Positions 1 to 7,834 of a DNA stretch of 64,000 nt are shown piece by piece. Each line of letters opens with the position of its first letter. Within the stretch, counting starts at the first letter, position 1. Under the pieces are notes generated by a model. The model was not told the DNA's origin and ran no database searches. It saw only the letters and a program-made list of their open reading frames with translations. Source of the DNA: Thiothrix subterranea. Lineage in GTDB: Bacteria > Pseudomonadota > Gammaproteobacteria > Thiotrichales > Thiotrichaceae. The stretch is from contig NZ_CP133217.1 of NCBI RefSeq assembly GCF_030930995.1, forward strand, positions 3,586,001 through 3,650,000, in the 5' to 3' direction. The position numbers and the translations under genes are program-made.

Positions 1-683
1 ATGCCTTTGCTCACGTATTGGGTGACTTCCTCCAACTTGAAACTTTTGAGAACCGAAGCATCGGTATACACACCGTCAATGACGCCGGTTGACATGGCGT
101 TGTAGACTTCGGTGATGGGCATGGAAACCGGTGTTGCTCCCCAAGCCGTCAACACATCGCCTACATTGCGGGATGACACGCGGATTTTTAAGCCTTTCAG
201 GTCTTCAAACGTGCGGATGGGTTTAGCTTTGGTCATTAGCACGGATTCTGGGTTGTTCCAGATACCGAGCAATTTGACGCGCTTAAATTCACCATCAAGG
301 CTGCTGATATTTTTCCAGAGGGCTTGCGTCCCGGTATCAGGTTTTAAAACGCCGGGTATTTCCGTCACCAAGGTCAAAGGGAATTGTGAAGCGGTATAAC
401 CGGGCAAGCCGTAAACAATATCCGCCACGCCATCCACCACCCGATCGTATTGCTTGTCGGGGCCGGGGCCTAATTCACCCCCCGGATAAACACGAATGGT
501 GAGTTTTCCAGCCGTGTCTTTGGCGATTTGCTCGCTCAATGGCACAAATAACCCACCGTGCAGCGGGTATTTAACCGGTGCAAAATGCGCAAATTTCAAT
601 TCATCGGCCTGCACTAAAGTTGCAGATGTAAATAATGCAACGCCCAGCACCACGCCAGCGTTAATTTTCTTCATAAAAGACAT
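1..683 (-). CDS. TRAP transporter solute-binding protein, DctP family (3' end outside window)
   Basis: The reading frame is open from the window edge to an ATG at 683, so the C-terminus is missing. A GGAGGA ribosome site lies 8-13 bases upstream. The N-terminus is a signal peptide (MKK start, hydrophobic stretch, cleavage near VQA-DE). The mature part starts ELKFAHFAPVKYPLH and continues with a GELGPGPDKQYDRVVDGVAD-type segment, as in DctP periplasmic receptors for carboxylates. It lies downstream of the gallate dioxygenase gene on the same strand, so it may capture gallate or another aromatic acid; that substrate is inferred from context. The membrane subunits would lie outside the window. 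Confidence 0.88.
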   Translation of the reverse strand, partial: MSFMKKINAGVVLGVALFTSATLVQADELKFAHFAPVKYPLHGGLFVPLSEQIAKDTAGKLTIRVYPGGELGPGPDKQYDRVVDGVADIVYGLPGYTASQFPLTLVTEIPGVLKPDTGTQALWKNISSLDGEFKRVKLLGIWNNPESVLMTKAKPIRTFEDLKGLKIRVSSRNVGDVLTAWGATPVSMPITEVYNAMSTGVIDGVYTDASVLKSFKLEEVTQYVSKG

Positions 684-723
684 AGTTTTCTCCTCCGTTA
701 ACTATGAAAAATCGTACAGAGAT

Positions 724-781
724 CAGCACGATAACAAAATGCAAAAAAGTAGAGATTACTTGTACTTTTGTTACCGTGCTG
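724..781. promoter_or_regulatory. Long inverted repeat between the dioxygenase and TRAP genes
   Basis: Arms at 724-739 (CAGCACGATAACAAAA) and 766-781 (TTTTGTTACCGTGCTG) match at 15 of 16 positions around a 26-base loop. Transcription from the dioxygenase gene must cross it to reach the TRAP gene. It could be an attenuating stem-loop, an mRNA-stabilising structure or a regulator operator. There is no run of T after the stem, so a classic terminator is unlikely. Confidence 0.55.
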
Positions 782-801
782 TTTCAGGAGGTGTGACTTT
801 T

Positions 802-2082
802 TTACTGTTTGTCCAACTCTTTGGCACGATTGCCGCCCGCGACGGAATACTGTAAAGGCACTTTGCGGGTTTTCAGGAAGGTAGCGAGGTCTTCACCGCG
901 CATACTGGCGTAGATGTGTGGATTGGATACCCCCACGACTGCCGCCATTTTTTCAAGCATGAAGAAAATCACGCCGTAACGGATCATCTCAATCCACTGC
1001 TGTTCACGGATTAAGGTACGTTCTTCGTCCGTCAGCGCGAATTCTTCAAACAGGGCTTCCTGATCATTCATGAAGCGTTCCCGATGCGCAGGGTTGACCA
1101 GACGGTGCAGGAAATCATTGATACGGAAGGCTTTCAGGCTACGTTCTAGCGTGAAGGGGTAAGTACCTTCCAGCGTGTCTGCACCCGCCAGTTCATAACC
1201 CATGTGTTCACGATAAGCATCCATATCAGCCTGTGATGGCTCATCACCCAAATCTTCGTAAATGACCGTACCAATATTGGTCATGGAAGGTGCATAGGTC
1301 GATTTATGCACTTTTTTGACCTGATCCGACAATGCGCCACGCATGATCAGCCACATGATGACTTCCGCACCTTCCATACCGCCGCGTACCACATAGTCAG
1401 CCAAACGCAGATCGAGCAGTTGTTGCGGGTCTTTTTCCAGCAACTCAAGGAATTCATCGTCCCATGCCTCATTGATAAAACCACAGCGTTCGCCATGCAC
1501 TTGATGGGATAAGCCACCCGTTGCAACGATGGCAACCTTCAAATCTTCGGGGAAACTTTGCACGGCGTTGCGCAGTGATTTGCCCAGTTTGTAGCAGCGT
1601 TTTGCATTGGGAATCGGCAGTTGCAACACGCCGACCTGAAGCGGCACAACCGCCCCGTTCCAGCTACCGTCATCCGGTGTAATCATTGACAAGGGTGAGA
1701 ACATCCCATGATCCAGCGGCTTTTTCTGGAAAAACGACATATCAAATTCATCTGCAACCAAAGCATGAGCAATATGTCTCGCCAGCGCAGCATGGCCTTT
1801 TACCGCAGGGTAATCACGCGCACCGCCACCTTCATCGGCGGTGACATAGGTATCATCAACCCCCAAGACAAACGCCGAGTAATGGTCAAAGAAAAACGAA
1901 GTAATGTGGTCGTTAAAAATCATGAACAATACATCAATCTTTTGCTGTTCCACCCAGTGACGCACTTCGTTGAACCCCGTAAAAATCGGTGTCCAAGCCG
2001 GATCGTTGGCTTTATTGGTATCTTTAGCAAATGCGATGGTAGGTGAATGCGATGCGCCGATTCCGCCGATAATCTTAGCCAT
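802..2082 (-). CDS. galA: Gallate dioxygenase (class III extradiol, fused LigB-LigA architecture)
   Basis: Protein of 426 residues. The ATG at 2082 is chosen because GAGGAG lies just upstream and the product then starts MAKIIGGIGASHSP, the family N-terminus; an upstream in-frame ATG would add 28 unrelated residues. The N-terminal LigB-like domain keeps the iron ligands H12 and H59 and a Glu near residue 242 (GGMEGAEV). The last 120 residues match a LigA-like domain, the fused form typical of gallate dioxygenases (about 420 residues). The reaction opens the gallate ring to 4-oxalomesaconate in the cytoplasm. A protocatechuate 4,5-dioxygenase role is the alternative, but the fusion and the tannase-like neighbour favour gallate. 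The later pathway enzymes are not in the window. Confidence 0.88.
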   Translation of the reverse strand: MAKIIGGIGASHSPTIAFAKDTNKANDPAWTPIFTGFNEVRHWVEQQKIDVLFMIFNDHITSFFFDHYSAFVLGVDDTYVTADEGGGARDYPAVKGHAALARHIAHALVADEFDMSFFQKKPLDHGMFSPLSMITPDDGSWNGAVVPLQVGVLQLPIPNAKRCYKLGKSLRNAVQSFPEDLKVAIVATGGLSHQVHGERCGFINEAWDDEFLELLEKDPQQLLDLRLADYVVRGGMEGAEVIMWLIMRGALSDQVKKVHKSTYAPSMTNIGTVIYEDLGDEPSQADMDAYREHMGYELAGADTLEGTYPFTLERSLKAFRINDFLHRLVNPAHRERFMNDQEALFEEFALTDEERTLIREQQWIEMIRYGVIFFMLEKMAAVVGVSNPHIYASMRGEDLATFLKTRKVPLQYSVAGGNRAKELDKQ

Positions 2083-2137
2083 AATGAATCTCCTCACGGG
2101 TGTTTGATGTAAAACCTGCATCATATTGACGCGCAAT

Positions 2138-2178
2138 TTTGGAAACAATATGCTAATCAAGAACAAACTGTTTCCAAA
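2138..2178. promoter_or_regulatory. Dyad in the galA / lysR divergent promoter region
   Basis: TTTGGAAACA at 2138-2147 is an exact inverted copy of TGTTTCCAAA at 2169-2178, with 21 bases between. It lies between the two divergent starts (2082 and 2206), where LysR-type regulators normally bind. It is therefore a candidate operator for the adjacent LysR protein; binding is inferred. Confidence 0.5.
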
Positions 2179-2205
2179 TCAACCCTAAAAGAGGCGGTGC
2201 AACCC

Positions 2206-3102
2206 ATGAATTGGAATCTTGATGATGTACCGGTATTCGTAGCAGTCGTGACTCAGAATGGCGTATCGACGGCGGCGGATTACCTTGGCATTTCCAAATC
2301 AGCCGTCAGCAAAGCCTTGGCACGTTTGGAACAGGGCTTGGGGATGCGCTTACTGGAACGAAATACCCGCAATATCCGCATCACCAGTGAAGGCGAAGCC
2401 TTTTACCGCCATAGCCTGCTGATTCTGGAACAGGTGGATGAAGCCAATGCGGTAATGGCAGGGCTTGCCGCGATCCCCAGTGGCAGGCTGGTGGTGGCAT
2501 TACCGATGGCGTTTGGGCGTGAAATCGTTGCGCCCCACCTAAGTAAATTCCGGCAACAGTACCCACAGATTGCCTTGGAAATTATGATTACCAGCCATCC
2601 TGTCGATATTATCCGCGATCAAGTGGATATAGCGGTGGTCATCGGCTTGCTCAATGACTCCGAGCTGATCGTCAAAAAATTGTATGAAAGCAAGCTGGTG
2701 TGTGTGACCACCCCCGCCTATGCACAACGCCATCACTTGGGTGATTCCCCCGAAGAACTGCTGGCACACGTGCAGATTTGTGAGAAACGTTATGCCAGTA
2801 GTCACTGCCCCATTCGGTTACATGGGCACAAAAAACCGATGGAACTGGGCAAAAACGTCATCTACGTGAATGATCCGATTGCGGTACGCGATGCCGTATT
2901 GCACGGTTGCGGTGTCTCACTCGTACCGGATCAGTATTGCAAAACCCAATTGCACAGCGGTGAACTCATTCGGGTTTTTGAGCAGATGGATTTTGATGCT
3001 TCGGTATCGGTGATTTCTGCCATTTACCCCAGCAGACGGCTGATTTCCAACAAAACCCGTGTCTTTCTGGATTTTCTCATCCACCTCTGTGAACAGATTT
3101 AG
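2206..3102 (+). CDS. LysR-family transcriptional regulator
   Basis: 298 residues with the LysR layout: an N-terminal winged helix-turn-helix (residues about 1-60, including SKSAVSKALARLEQGLG) and a C-terminal periplasmic-binding-type effector domain. The ATG at 2206 is preferred over a GTG at 2197 because GAGGCGG at 2191-2197 is correctly spaced for it. It is transcribed divergently from the gallate dioxygenase, the usual arrangement for a regulator of the neighbouring catabolic gene. The effector is unknown; gallate is a reasonable guess. Its stop codon overlaps the end of the convergent AraC gene by four bases. Confidence 0.92.
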   Translation: MNWNLDDVPVFVAVVTQNGVSTAADYLGISKSAVSKALARLEQGLGMRLLERNTRNIRITSEGEAFYRHSLLILEQVDEANAVMAGLAAIPSGRLVVALPMAFGREIVAPHLSKFRQQYPQIALEIMITSHPVDIIRDQVDIAVVIGLLNDSELIVKKLYESKLVCVTTPAYAQRHHLGDSPEELLAHVQICEKRYASSHCPIRLHGHKKPMELGKNVIYVNDPIAVRDAVLHGCGVSLVPDQYCKTQLHSGELIRVFEQMDFDASVSVISAIYPSRRLISNKTRVFLDFLIHLCEQI

Positions 3103-3998
3103 CGTTCTGCGTCTGCTTCTTGTGTTTGCAGGCGTTTTTTGAATTGACCGGGGGTTTCATCACACGACTTGGTGAAAAAGCGTGAAAAATAGGCGGGATC
3201 TTTGAAACCCAATTCGTAAGAGATTTCGTTCACCGACATATTGGAGTAAATCAATTTACGCTTGGCCTCGGTTAGCAAGCGTTCATGCACAATCTGCAAC
3301 GCATTTTGCCCCGCATAACGCTGGCAAAGTCGGTTGAGGCGGTTGCCCGTCATCCCCAAAGTATCGGCGTATTGGTTGACGCTCCAATGTTGTGGGTAAT
3401 TCGTTTCCAATAGTTTAACAAAATCTTCGTACACGCTAATTTTTGCATCGTATTGGCGTTCCATTACCTGCATCTGGCTGGAGGAACGTGACAACAGCAC
3501 GAACAACACCTTCAAATAAGCGCCAATCGCGCACGCTTGCCCACGGCGGGGAACGCGGTATTCACGCATAATCTGGCGCATTAGCATCTCAAAATCCCAC
3601 GATATTTTGCTGTCCGGGTCGGGGCGCACAATCAAACATTCGTTGAACAGAAAGGGAAACTGCTGGCGTTCATTGGCAGCAAAAATGCCGCGCAGAAAAG
3701 AATCGACAATGGTGACAATGTAACCACGCACCCCCGGCTTGTGCATAAAGCTATGCACCTCTTTAGGCGGTATCGACAGGATGCAGTAGCCGCGCTCTTC
3801 ACTACGCAAATCCCGCAATTGCACCATCACACTGCCCTCCTCGACCACCAAAAGCTGGTGCAGGTTATTGTGCCGATGCGGGTGTATTTTCCAATCATGC
3901 TTGGGCAACGATTCCTCTAACGCGGCGATATGCAGGTAATCCAACGAGTGAGAAGGCACGGTTTCACCGTAAAGAAAATAATGTGGTACATCCGACAT
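3099..3998 (-). CDS. AraC-family transcriptional regulator with N-terminal cupin
   Basis: 299 residues from the ATG at 3998, which has GAGG about eight bases upstream; a longer frame from 4064 lacks such a site. The N-terminal half is a cupin sensor (HPHRHNNLHQLLVVEEG, residues about 40-56). The C-terminal 100 residues hold two helix-turn-helix units, including SVNEISYELGFKDPAYFSRFF. The organisation resembles regulators of aromatic acid catabolism such as PobR-type proteins. It is divergent from the tannase-like gene, so it may control that gene; this is inferred from position. Confidence 0.9.
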   Translation of the reverse strand: MSDVPHYFLYGETVPSHSLDYLHIAALEESLPKHDWKIHPHRHNNLHQLLVVEEGSVMVQLRDLRSEERGYCILSIPPKEVHSFMHKPGVRGYIVTIVDSFLRGIFAANERQQFPFLFNECLIVRPDPDSKISWDFEMLMRQIMREYRVPRRGQACAIGAYLKVLFVLLSRSSSQMQVMERQYDAKISVYEDFVKLLETNYPQHWSVNQYADTLGMTGNRLNRLCQRYAGQNALQIVHERLLTEAKRKLIYSNMSVNEISYELGFKDPAYFSRFFTKSCDETPGQFKKRLQTQEADAER

Positions 3999-4215
3999 GA
4001 TGACCTCGTGCTGATGTTGAAAATAAGGGTGTTCAACGTACCGTATCCACCCCAAGAATTGCACTATCCCCTAGGAATGGAGGTAGAAAAGTACAATAAG
4101 ATGCGAGATTTCTGCATTTATTGAAAAGCATTCTGCCCCTAGTATGGTTCCCATCTTAACCCACACGTTGATACTGCACCCTATTTCCCAACGCAATACT
4201 GAGGAGAACAGCACC

Positions 4216-5982
4216 ATGCAACGGAAGATCAAGCACCCCCTATTAGCATCCACGCTGATGGCTATCACCACCGCAGGTTTGTTGAGCGGATGTGGGGGCA
4301 GTAGCAATAACTCCACCGTAGTAACCACTCCCAACATTACCAGCACTACCGATGCCGAAGACGCAGCATTGAAGTTTGATGCCAACAACTACACTACCGT
4401 GACGGTCACTGTTGATGGGGTAGCAACGGCGATACGCCAATACCGCGTTGTTTATGTCGATAAACCTATCAAGATGGCAGCCACACAACCCACGTTAATG
4501 GGTACAACGGCTACGCTGTCAGACCCTTATGTCTATCAAACCATGATCATCTCTGTACCTGAAGCCGTCATCAATAACCAAAAGACGGCGCTTTACTTCG
4601 CGGTCAATAACGCGGGTTGGTTCGCCAGCCCGGTATCAACCACCATCGCTGAAGGCAAGGCATTCGTCAGCACCAACGATACCGACAATATCGGTGCAGC
4701 ACTCAAAGCGGGTTATGTCGTGGTCAACGTTGGCACACGCAGCCGTGGTATTAAGTCTGAGGATGGACGCTGGGTAGGCAAAGCCCCCGCACCAGTCGTG
4801 GATGCCAAAGCGGCGATTCGCTACCTACGCCTCAATGACAGCAATATGCCAGGTTCTGCCGAGCGCATTATCATGACAGGCACCAGCGGTGGTGGCGGTT
4901 TAACCGCTGCGGTATCCGCTAGCGGCAACAGTGCCGATTACTTACCTTTCCTTGTCGACATTGGTGCGGCTGGTATTCAAGTGTCCGGCACAACCACAAC
5001 CAGTACCCTCAAAGACGGTGTTTTTGCGGCGGTAGCCTACTGCCCCATCAATAACCTAGGCAATGCCGATACCGGTTATGAATGGGAATACAACGCCATC
5101 CGCAATGATACCAACACACCGGCCTTGAACGGCGTGGCTTATTCCGCAGGCGAGCAAATCAGTGCATCGACCGCATTGGCTGCCGCGTTCCCCGCCTATG
5201 TGAATGGCTTGGGCTTAAAACGCGACAATGGCACGGCATTGACTGATGCCAACTTACGTGACACAACCCTTGTACAGGTGAAAGCGGAGATTGAGCGACA
5301 GCTTGCCGCAGGTAAAACCATTCCTGCACTGGGCGAAAACTTCACCCTAACGCAATCCGGCCCTCCCGGTACTGCACCAACCACGAAAACCTTGGTGAAT
5401 GACTGGCTCACACTGAACGGTAGCGGTAGCAGTGCCACAGTTGCCAATATCGACTACACCAAGTTTCTGACCTTCGTAACAACGCTGAAAACCCTTAAAA
5501 CCGTAGTAGCCTTTGATGCCGTGGGTGTCACTGGCAATAAAGATACTTCCGGTAGCTGGAAAATCAGCGGCGAAACCAATCTGTTCGGCTCGGATAGCAA
5601 CCAATACTCCAACTTCAATGCATGGAGTTGGAATAATAACGCCGCCAACGGGGATGCTTCGGGCAGCGATGATACAGGGCTAAGTTGGTCTGCTTATCTG
5701 AGCAATCCTTCCAATAATCTCGCCACCCAGATCAAGCTGATTAATCCGCTCGCATACCTCAATACCTCCGCCGATAGTGCACCCTACTGGTATGTCCGCC
5801 ACGGCATGGTCGACCGCGACACCGCTTTTGCTATGCAGACTTTGCTATACCAAGCCGTTAAAAACGATCCGACAGTGAAGGATATCAACTTCAAATTACC
5901 GTATCTCGTCGGTCATAGCGGCAACTACGACGTGCAAGAAGCCTTTACTTGGATCAAAGCCAAACTGGATGCTACCCCGTGA
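4216..5982 (+). CDS. Tannase-like esterase lipoprotein (subtype B tannase family)
   Basis: 588 residues. ATG at 4216 follows GAGGAG and begins a lipoprotein signal with lipobox LLSGC, so the enzyme is probably exported and membrane-anchored. An alpha/beta-hydrolase fold is indicated by the nucleophile elbow GTSGGG (Ser224). C-terminal RHGMVDRDTA (Asp533/Asp535) and GHSGNYD (His567) would complete the triad, in the same order and context as bacterial subtype B tannases. These split gallate esters (depsides, galloyl groups) to free gallate. The gallate dioxygenase 2 kb away and the TRAP receptor give the product a route into the cell and to ring cleavage. A feruloyl-type or other esterase is the alternative. 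Confidence 0.75.
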   Translation: MQRKIKHPLLASTLMAITTAGLLSGCGGSSNNSTVVTTPNITSTTDAEDAALKFDANNYTTVTVTVDGVATAIRQYRVVYVDKPIKMAATQPTLMGTTATLSDPYVYQTMIISVPEAVINNQKTALYFAVNNAGWFASPVSTTIAEGKAFVSTNDTDNIGAALKAGYVVVNVGTRSRGIKSEDGRWVGKAPAPVVDAKAAIRYLRLNDSNMPGSAERIIMTGTSGGGGLTAAVSASGNSADYLPFLVDIGAAGIQVSGTTTTSTLKDGVFAAVAYCPINNLGNADTGYEWEYNAIRNDTNTPALNGVAYSAGEQISASTALAAAFPAYVNGLGLKRDNGTALTDANLRDTTLVQVKAEIERQLAAGKTIPALGENFTLTQSGPPGTAPTTKTLVNDWLTLNGSGSSATVANIDYTKFLTFVTTLKTLKTVVAFDAVGVTGNKDTSGSWKISGETNLFGSDSNQYSNFNAWSWNNNAANGDASGSDDTGLSWSAYLSNPSNNLATQIKLINPLAYLNTSADSAPYWYVRHGMVDRDTAFAMQTLLYQAVKNDPTVKDINFKLPYLVGHSGNYDVQEAFTWIKAKLDATP

Positions 5983-6036
5983 TTCCAGCATTGCAATACC
6001 CGTTCAGTAAACCTTGTAAAACAGTGGTACACCCTT

Positions 6037-6528
6037 ATGCTTCCTGAAATCAAAACCATCCTGTACGCCACCGATCTGAAAGAACAGGGCAGCAAAAATG
6101 TCTTCAAAATGGCAGTCAGCCTCGCCAAAAGCACAGGCGCTCACATTGTGATGTTACACGTTGCCGAAGTGCCTTCTGCCAATGTCGAGCACATGCTGGC
6201 GAATGTGTTATCTGAAGAGGCATTTCAGGACATGAAATCCAAAGGTCTGCAAACCTACAAGGATCAGATGGAAAGTCGCCTCCAAGCATTTTGTGAAGAA
6301 GAATGCAACGACAGTAACCAGCATCATTACCCCGGCGGCAAGCCCACCGTCATTGTTGAAGAAGGTCGTCCTGCCAGAACCATTCTGCGCTTGGCAGAAG
6401 AGCATCAGGCTGACCTGATTGTGATGGGTTGTCGGCACCATTCCACATTGGGGCAAGCATTACTGGGGTCAATTGCCAATAAAGTGGCTTACCGCAGTAA
6501 AATCCCGGTGATGATTTACCCGATTTAG
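6037..6528 (+). CDS. Universal stress protein, UspA family
   Basis: 163 residues forming one Usp domain. The N-terminal beta strand is TILYATDLKEQGSKNVFKMA. Near the C-terminus the nucleotide-binding loop reads VMGCRHHSTLGQALLGS, followed by a KIPVMIYPI strand. An ATP-binding role is likely from the glycine pattern. It follows the tannase-like gene by about 50 bases on the same strand, possibly co-transcribed. No strong ribosome site precedes the ATG. The specific physiological role cannot be read from sequence. Confidence 0.9.
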   Translation: MLPEIKTILYATDLKEQGSKNVFKMAVSLAKSTGAHIVMLHVAEVPSANVEHMLANVLSEEAFQDMKSKGLQTYKDQMESRLQAFCEEECNDSNQHHYPGGKPTVIVEEGRPARTILRLAEEHQADLIVMGCRHHSTLGQALLGSIANKVAYRSKIPVMIYPI

Positions 6529-6548
6529 GACACGGGTTTTCACTCTGT

Positions 6549-6579
6549 CCACGGCTCTACGTGTATCAAGGAGCCGTGG
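6549..6579. terminator. Hairpin between convergent genes
   Basis: CCACGGCTC at 6549-6557 pairs exactly with GAGCCGTGG at 6571-6579. It sits after the stress protein and overlaps the last codons of the convergent oxidase gene, so it may end transcription in both directions. No clear T tract follows. Confidence 0.5.
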
Positions 6580-7672
6580 CTAATACGTTGTCGGGGTGGA
6601 TGTCCGCCAGTGTACGGCAACCTGTCAATGCCATCGCCACCTCCAATTCTTCCCACAACACGCGCAATACATGCACCACGCCCAGCGCCCCCGCCGCTGC
6701 CAATCCGTAAATCAGCGGGCGACCAATCAGCACCGCACTTGCACCCAATGCCAGCGCTTTGACAATATCCGTACCACGTCGAATTCCCCCATCCAACAGC
6801 AAGGGAATTTGCCCCTGCACCACCTCGGCAATCGCTGGCAACAGATGCAGGGATGCGGGTACGGTGTCCAAGGTGCGCCCGCCGTGATTCGACACAATCA
6901 AGCCATCGACACCCAGCGACAGCGCCAGTTTGGCATCCTCTGGGTGGGTAATCCCTTTCAACAGCAAGGGTAAATCCGTCAGTTGGCGTAAGCGTTCAAT
7001 ATCGCGCCATGTCGGCGCATGTGCCATCAAACCGTCAAACACCTGACTTTGCCCTTGCGCCAATGCCAGCGACGCTTGCGGCATTCCCTGCAAATTCACC
7101 GCACTAATCCCCGCTGGCAAATGAAAACCGGCGCGTTGTTCCCGGTTACGCACCCCCGCAATCGACGCATCCACCGTCACCACTAATGCCTGATAACCTG
7201 CCGCTTCCGCCCGCCGCACCAGATTCAAGGTAAACTCCCGATCCGATTGAAAATAAAGCTGAAACCACAAGGGCGAATGTGCCTGACGCGCAATGTCTTC
7301 GAGGGTATGGTTCGCCAAGGTACTCACCACCATTGCCGCATCCATCGCTGCCGCTGCCCGCACTGTTGCTAATTCACCTTCAGGGTGAAACAAGCGTTGG
7401 TAAGCCACAGGTGCAAGCAATATCGGGTGATGCAACGTCTGCCCAAACAATTCCAAGCGCGTATGCCCACCGCGCACATCCACCAATGCCCGATTCCGCA
7501 AACCACACGCATCGAATGCCAAGCGATTGTTACGAAAAGTAATTTCATCCGCCGCACCGCTGTGCACATACGCCCAGGCGTTATCATCCAACCGCGCACG
7601 GGCAAACGCCTCATAATCACTGACTGCTGCAATTTCCGCCGGAATTTGCGTTAAATAGGGTTCAAGTGGCAT
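6566..7672 (-). CDS. FMN-dependent alpha-hydroxy-acid oxidase / dehydrogenase
   Basis: 368 residues with the TIM-barrel layout of the lactate / glycolate oxidase family. Visible landmarks are the catalytic histidine in SNHGGRTLD, the FMN-phosphate loop LLDGGIRRGTDIVKALALGA, and LWFQLYF in the middle. The family oxidises a 2-hydroxy acid to a 2-keto acid using FMN; L-lactate is the commonest substrate, but specificity cannot be settled here. It stands alone, convergent with the stress protein and divergent from the TonB receptor. No clear ribosome site was seen before the ATG. Confidence 0.87.
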   Translation of the reverse strand: MPLEPYLTQIPAEIAAVSDYEAFARARLDDNAWAYVHSGAADEITFRNNRLAFDACGLRNRALVDVRGGHTRLELFGQTLHHPILLAPVAYQRLFHPEGELATVRAAAAMDAAMVVSTLANHTLEDIARQAHSPLWFQLYFQSDREFTLNLVRRAEAAGYQALVVTVDASIAGVRNREQRAGFHLPAGISAVNLQGMPQASLALAQGQSQVFDGLMAHAPTWRDIERLRQLTDLPLLLKGITHPEDAKLALSLGVDGLIVSNHGGRTLDTVPASLHLLPAIAEVVQGQIPLLLDGGIRRGTDIVKALALGASAVLIGRPLIYGLAAAGALGVVHVLRVLWEELEVAMALTGCRTLADIHPDNVLATAP

Positions 7673-7732
7673 GTGTTATTGCTCAAATAGAAATTATTCG
7701 CATTTTTACCACAAAAGTCTTGACCCGTGAAA

Positions 7733-7751
7733 TAGAATGATTATCATCTGC
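7733..7751. promoter_or_regulatory. Fur box upstream of the TonB receptor
   Basis: The 19 bases match the Fur consensus (GATAATGATAATCATTATC) at 13 positions, with the core AATGATTATCAT nearly perfect. It lies about 85 bases before the receptor start, consistent with iron repression of the receptor and hydroxylase genes. Confidence 0.7.
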
Positions 7752-7834
7752 ACCCCACAGAGTACGCATCGTATAGCCAACGACCTGACAGCCACAGATG
7801 CTTCTTCGAGTAACATTTTTATCAGGAGTATCCC

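Noticed and set aside
4144-4215. Upstream extension of the tannase-like protein from an ATG at 4144
   Set aside because: It would place 24 residues before a perfect lipoprotein signal; GAGGAG sits before the ATG at 4216.
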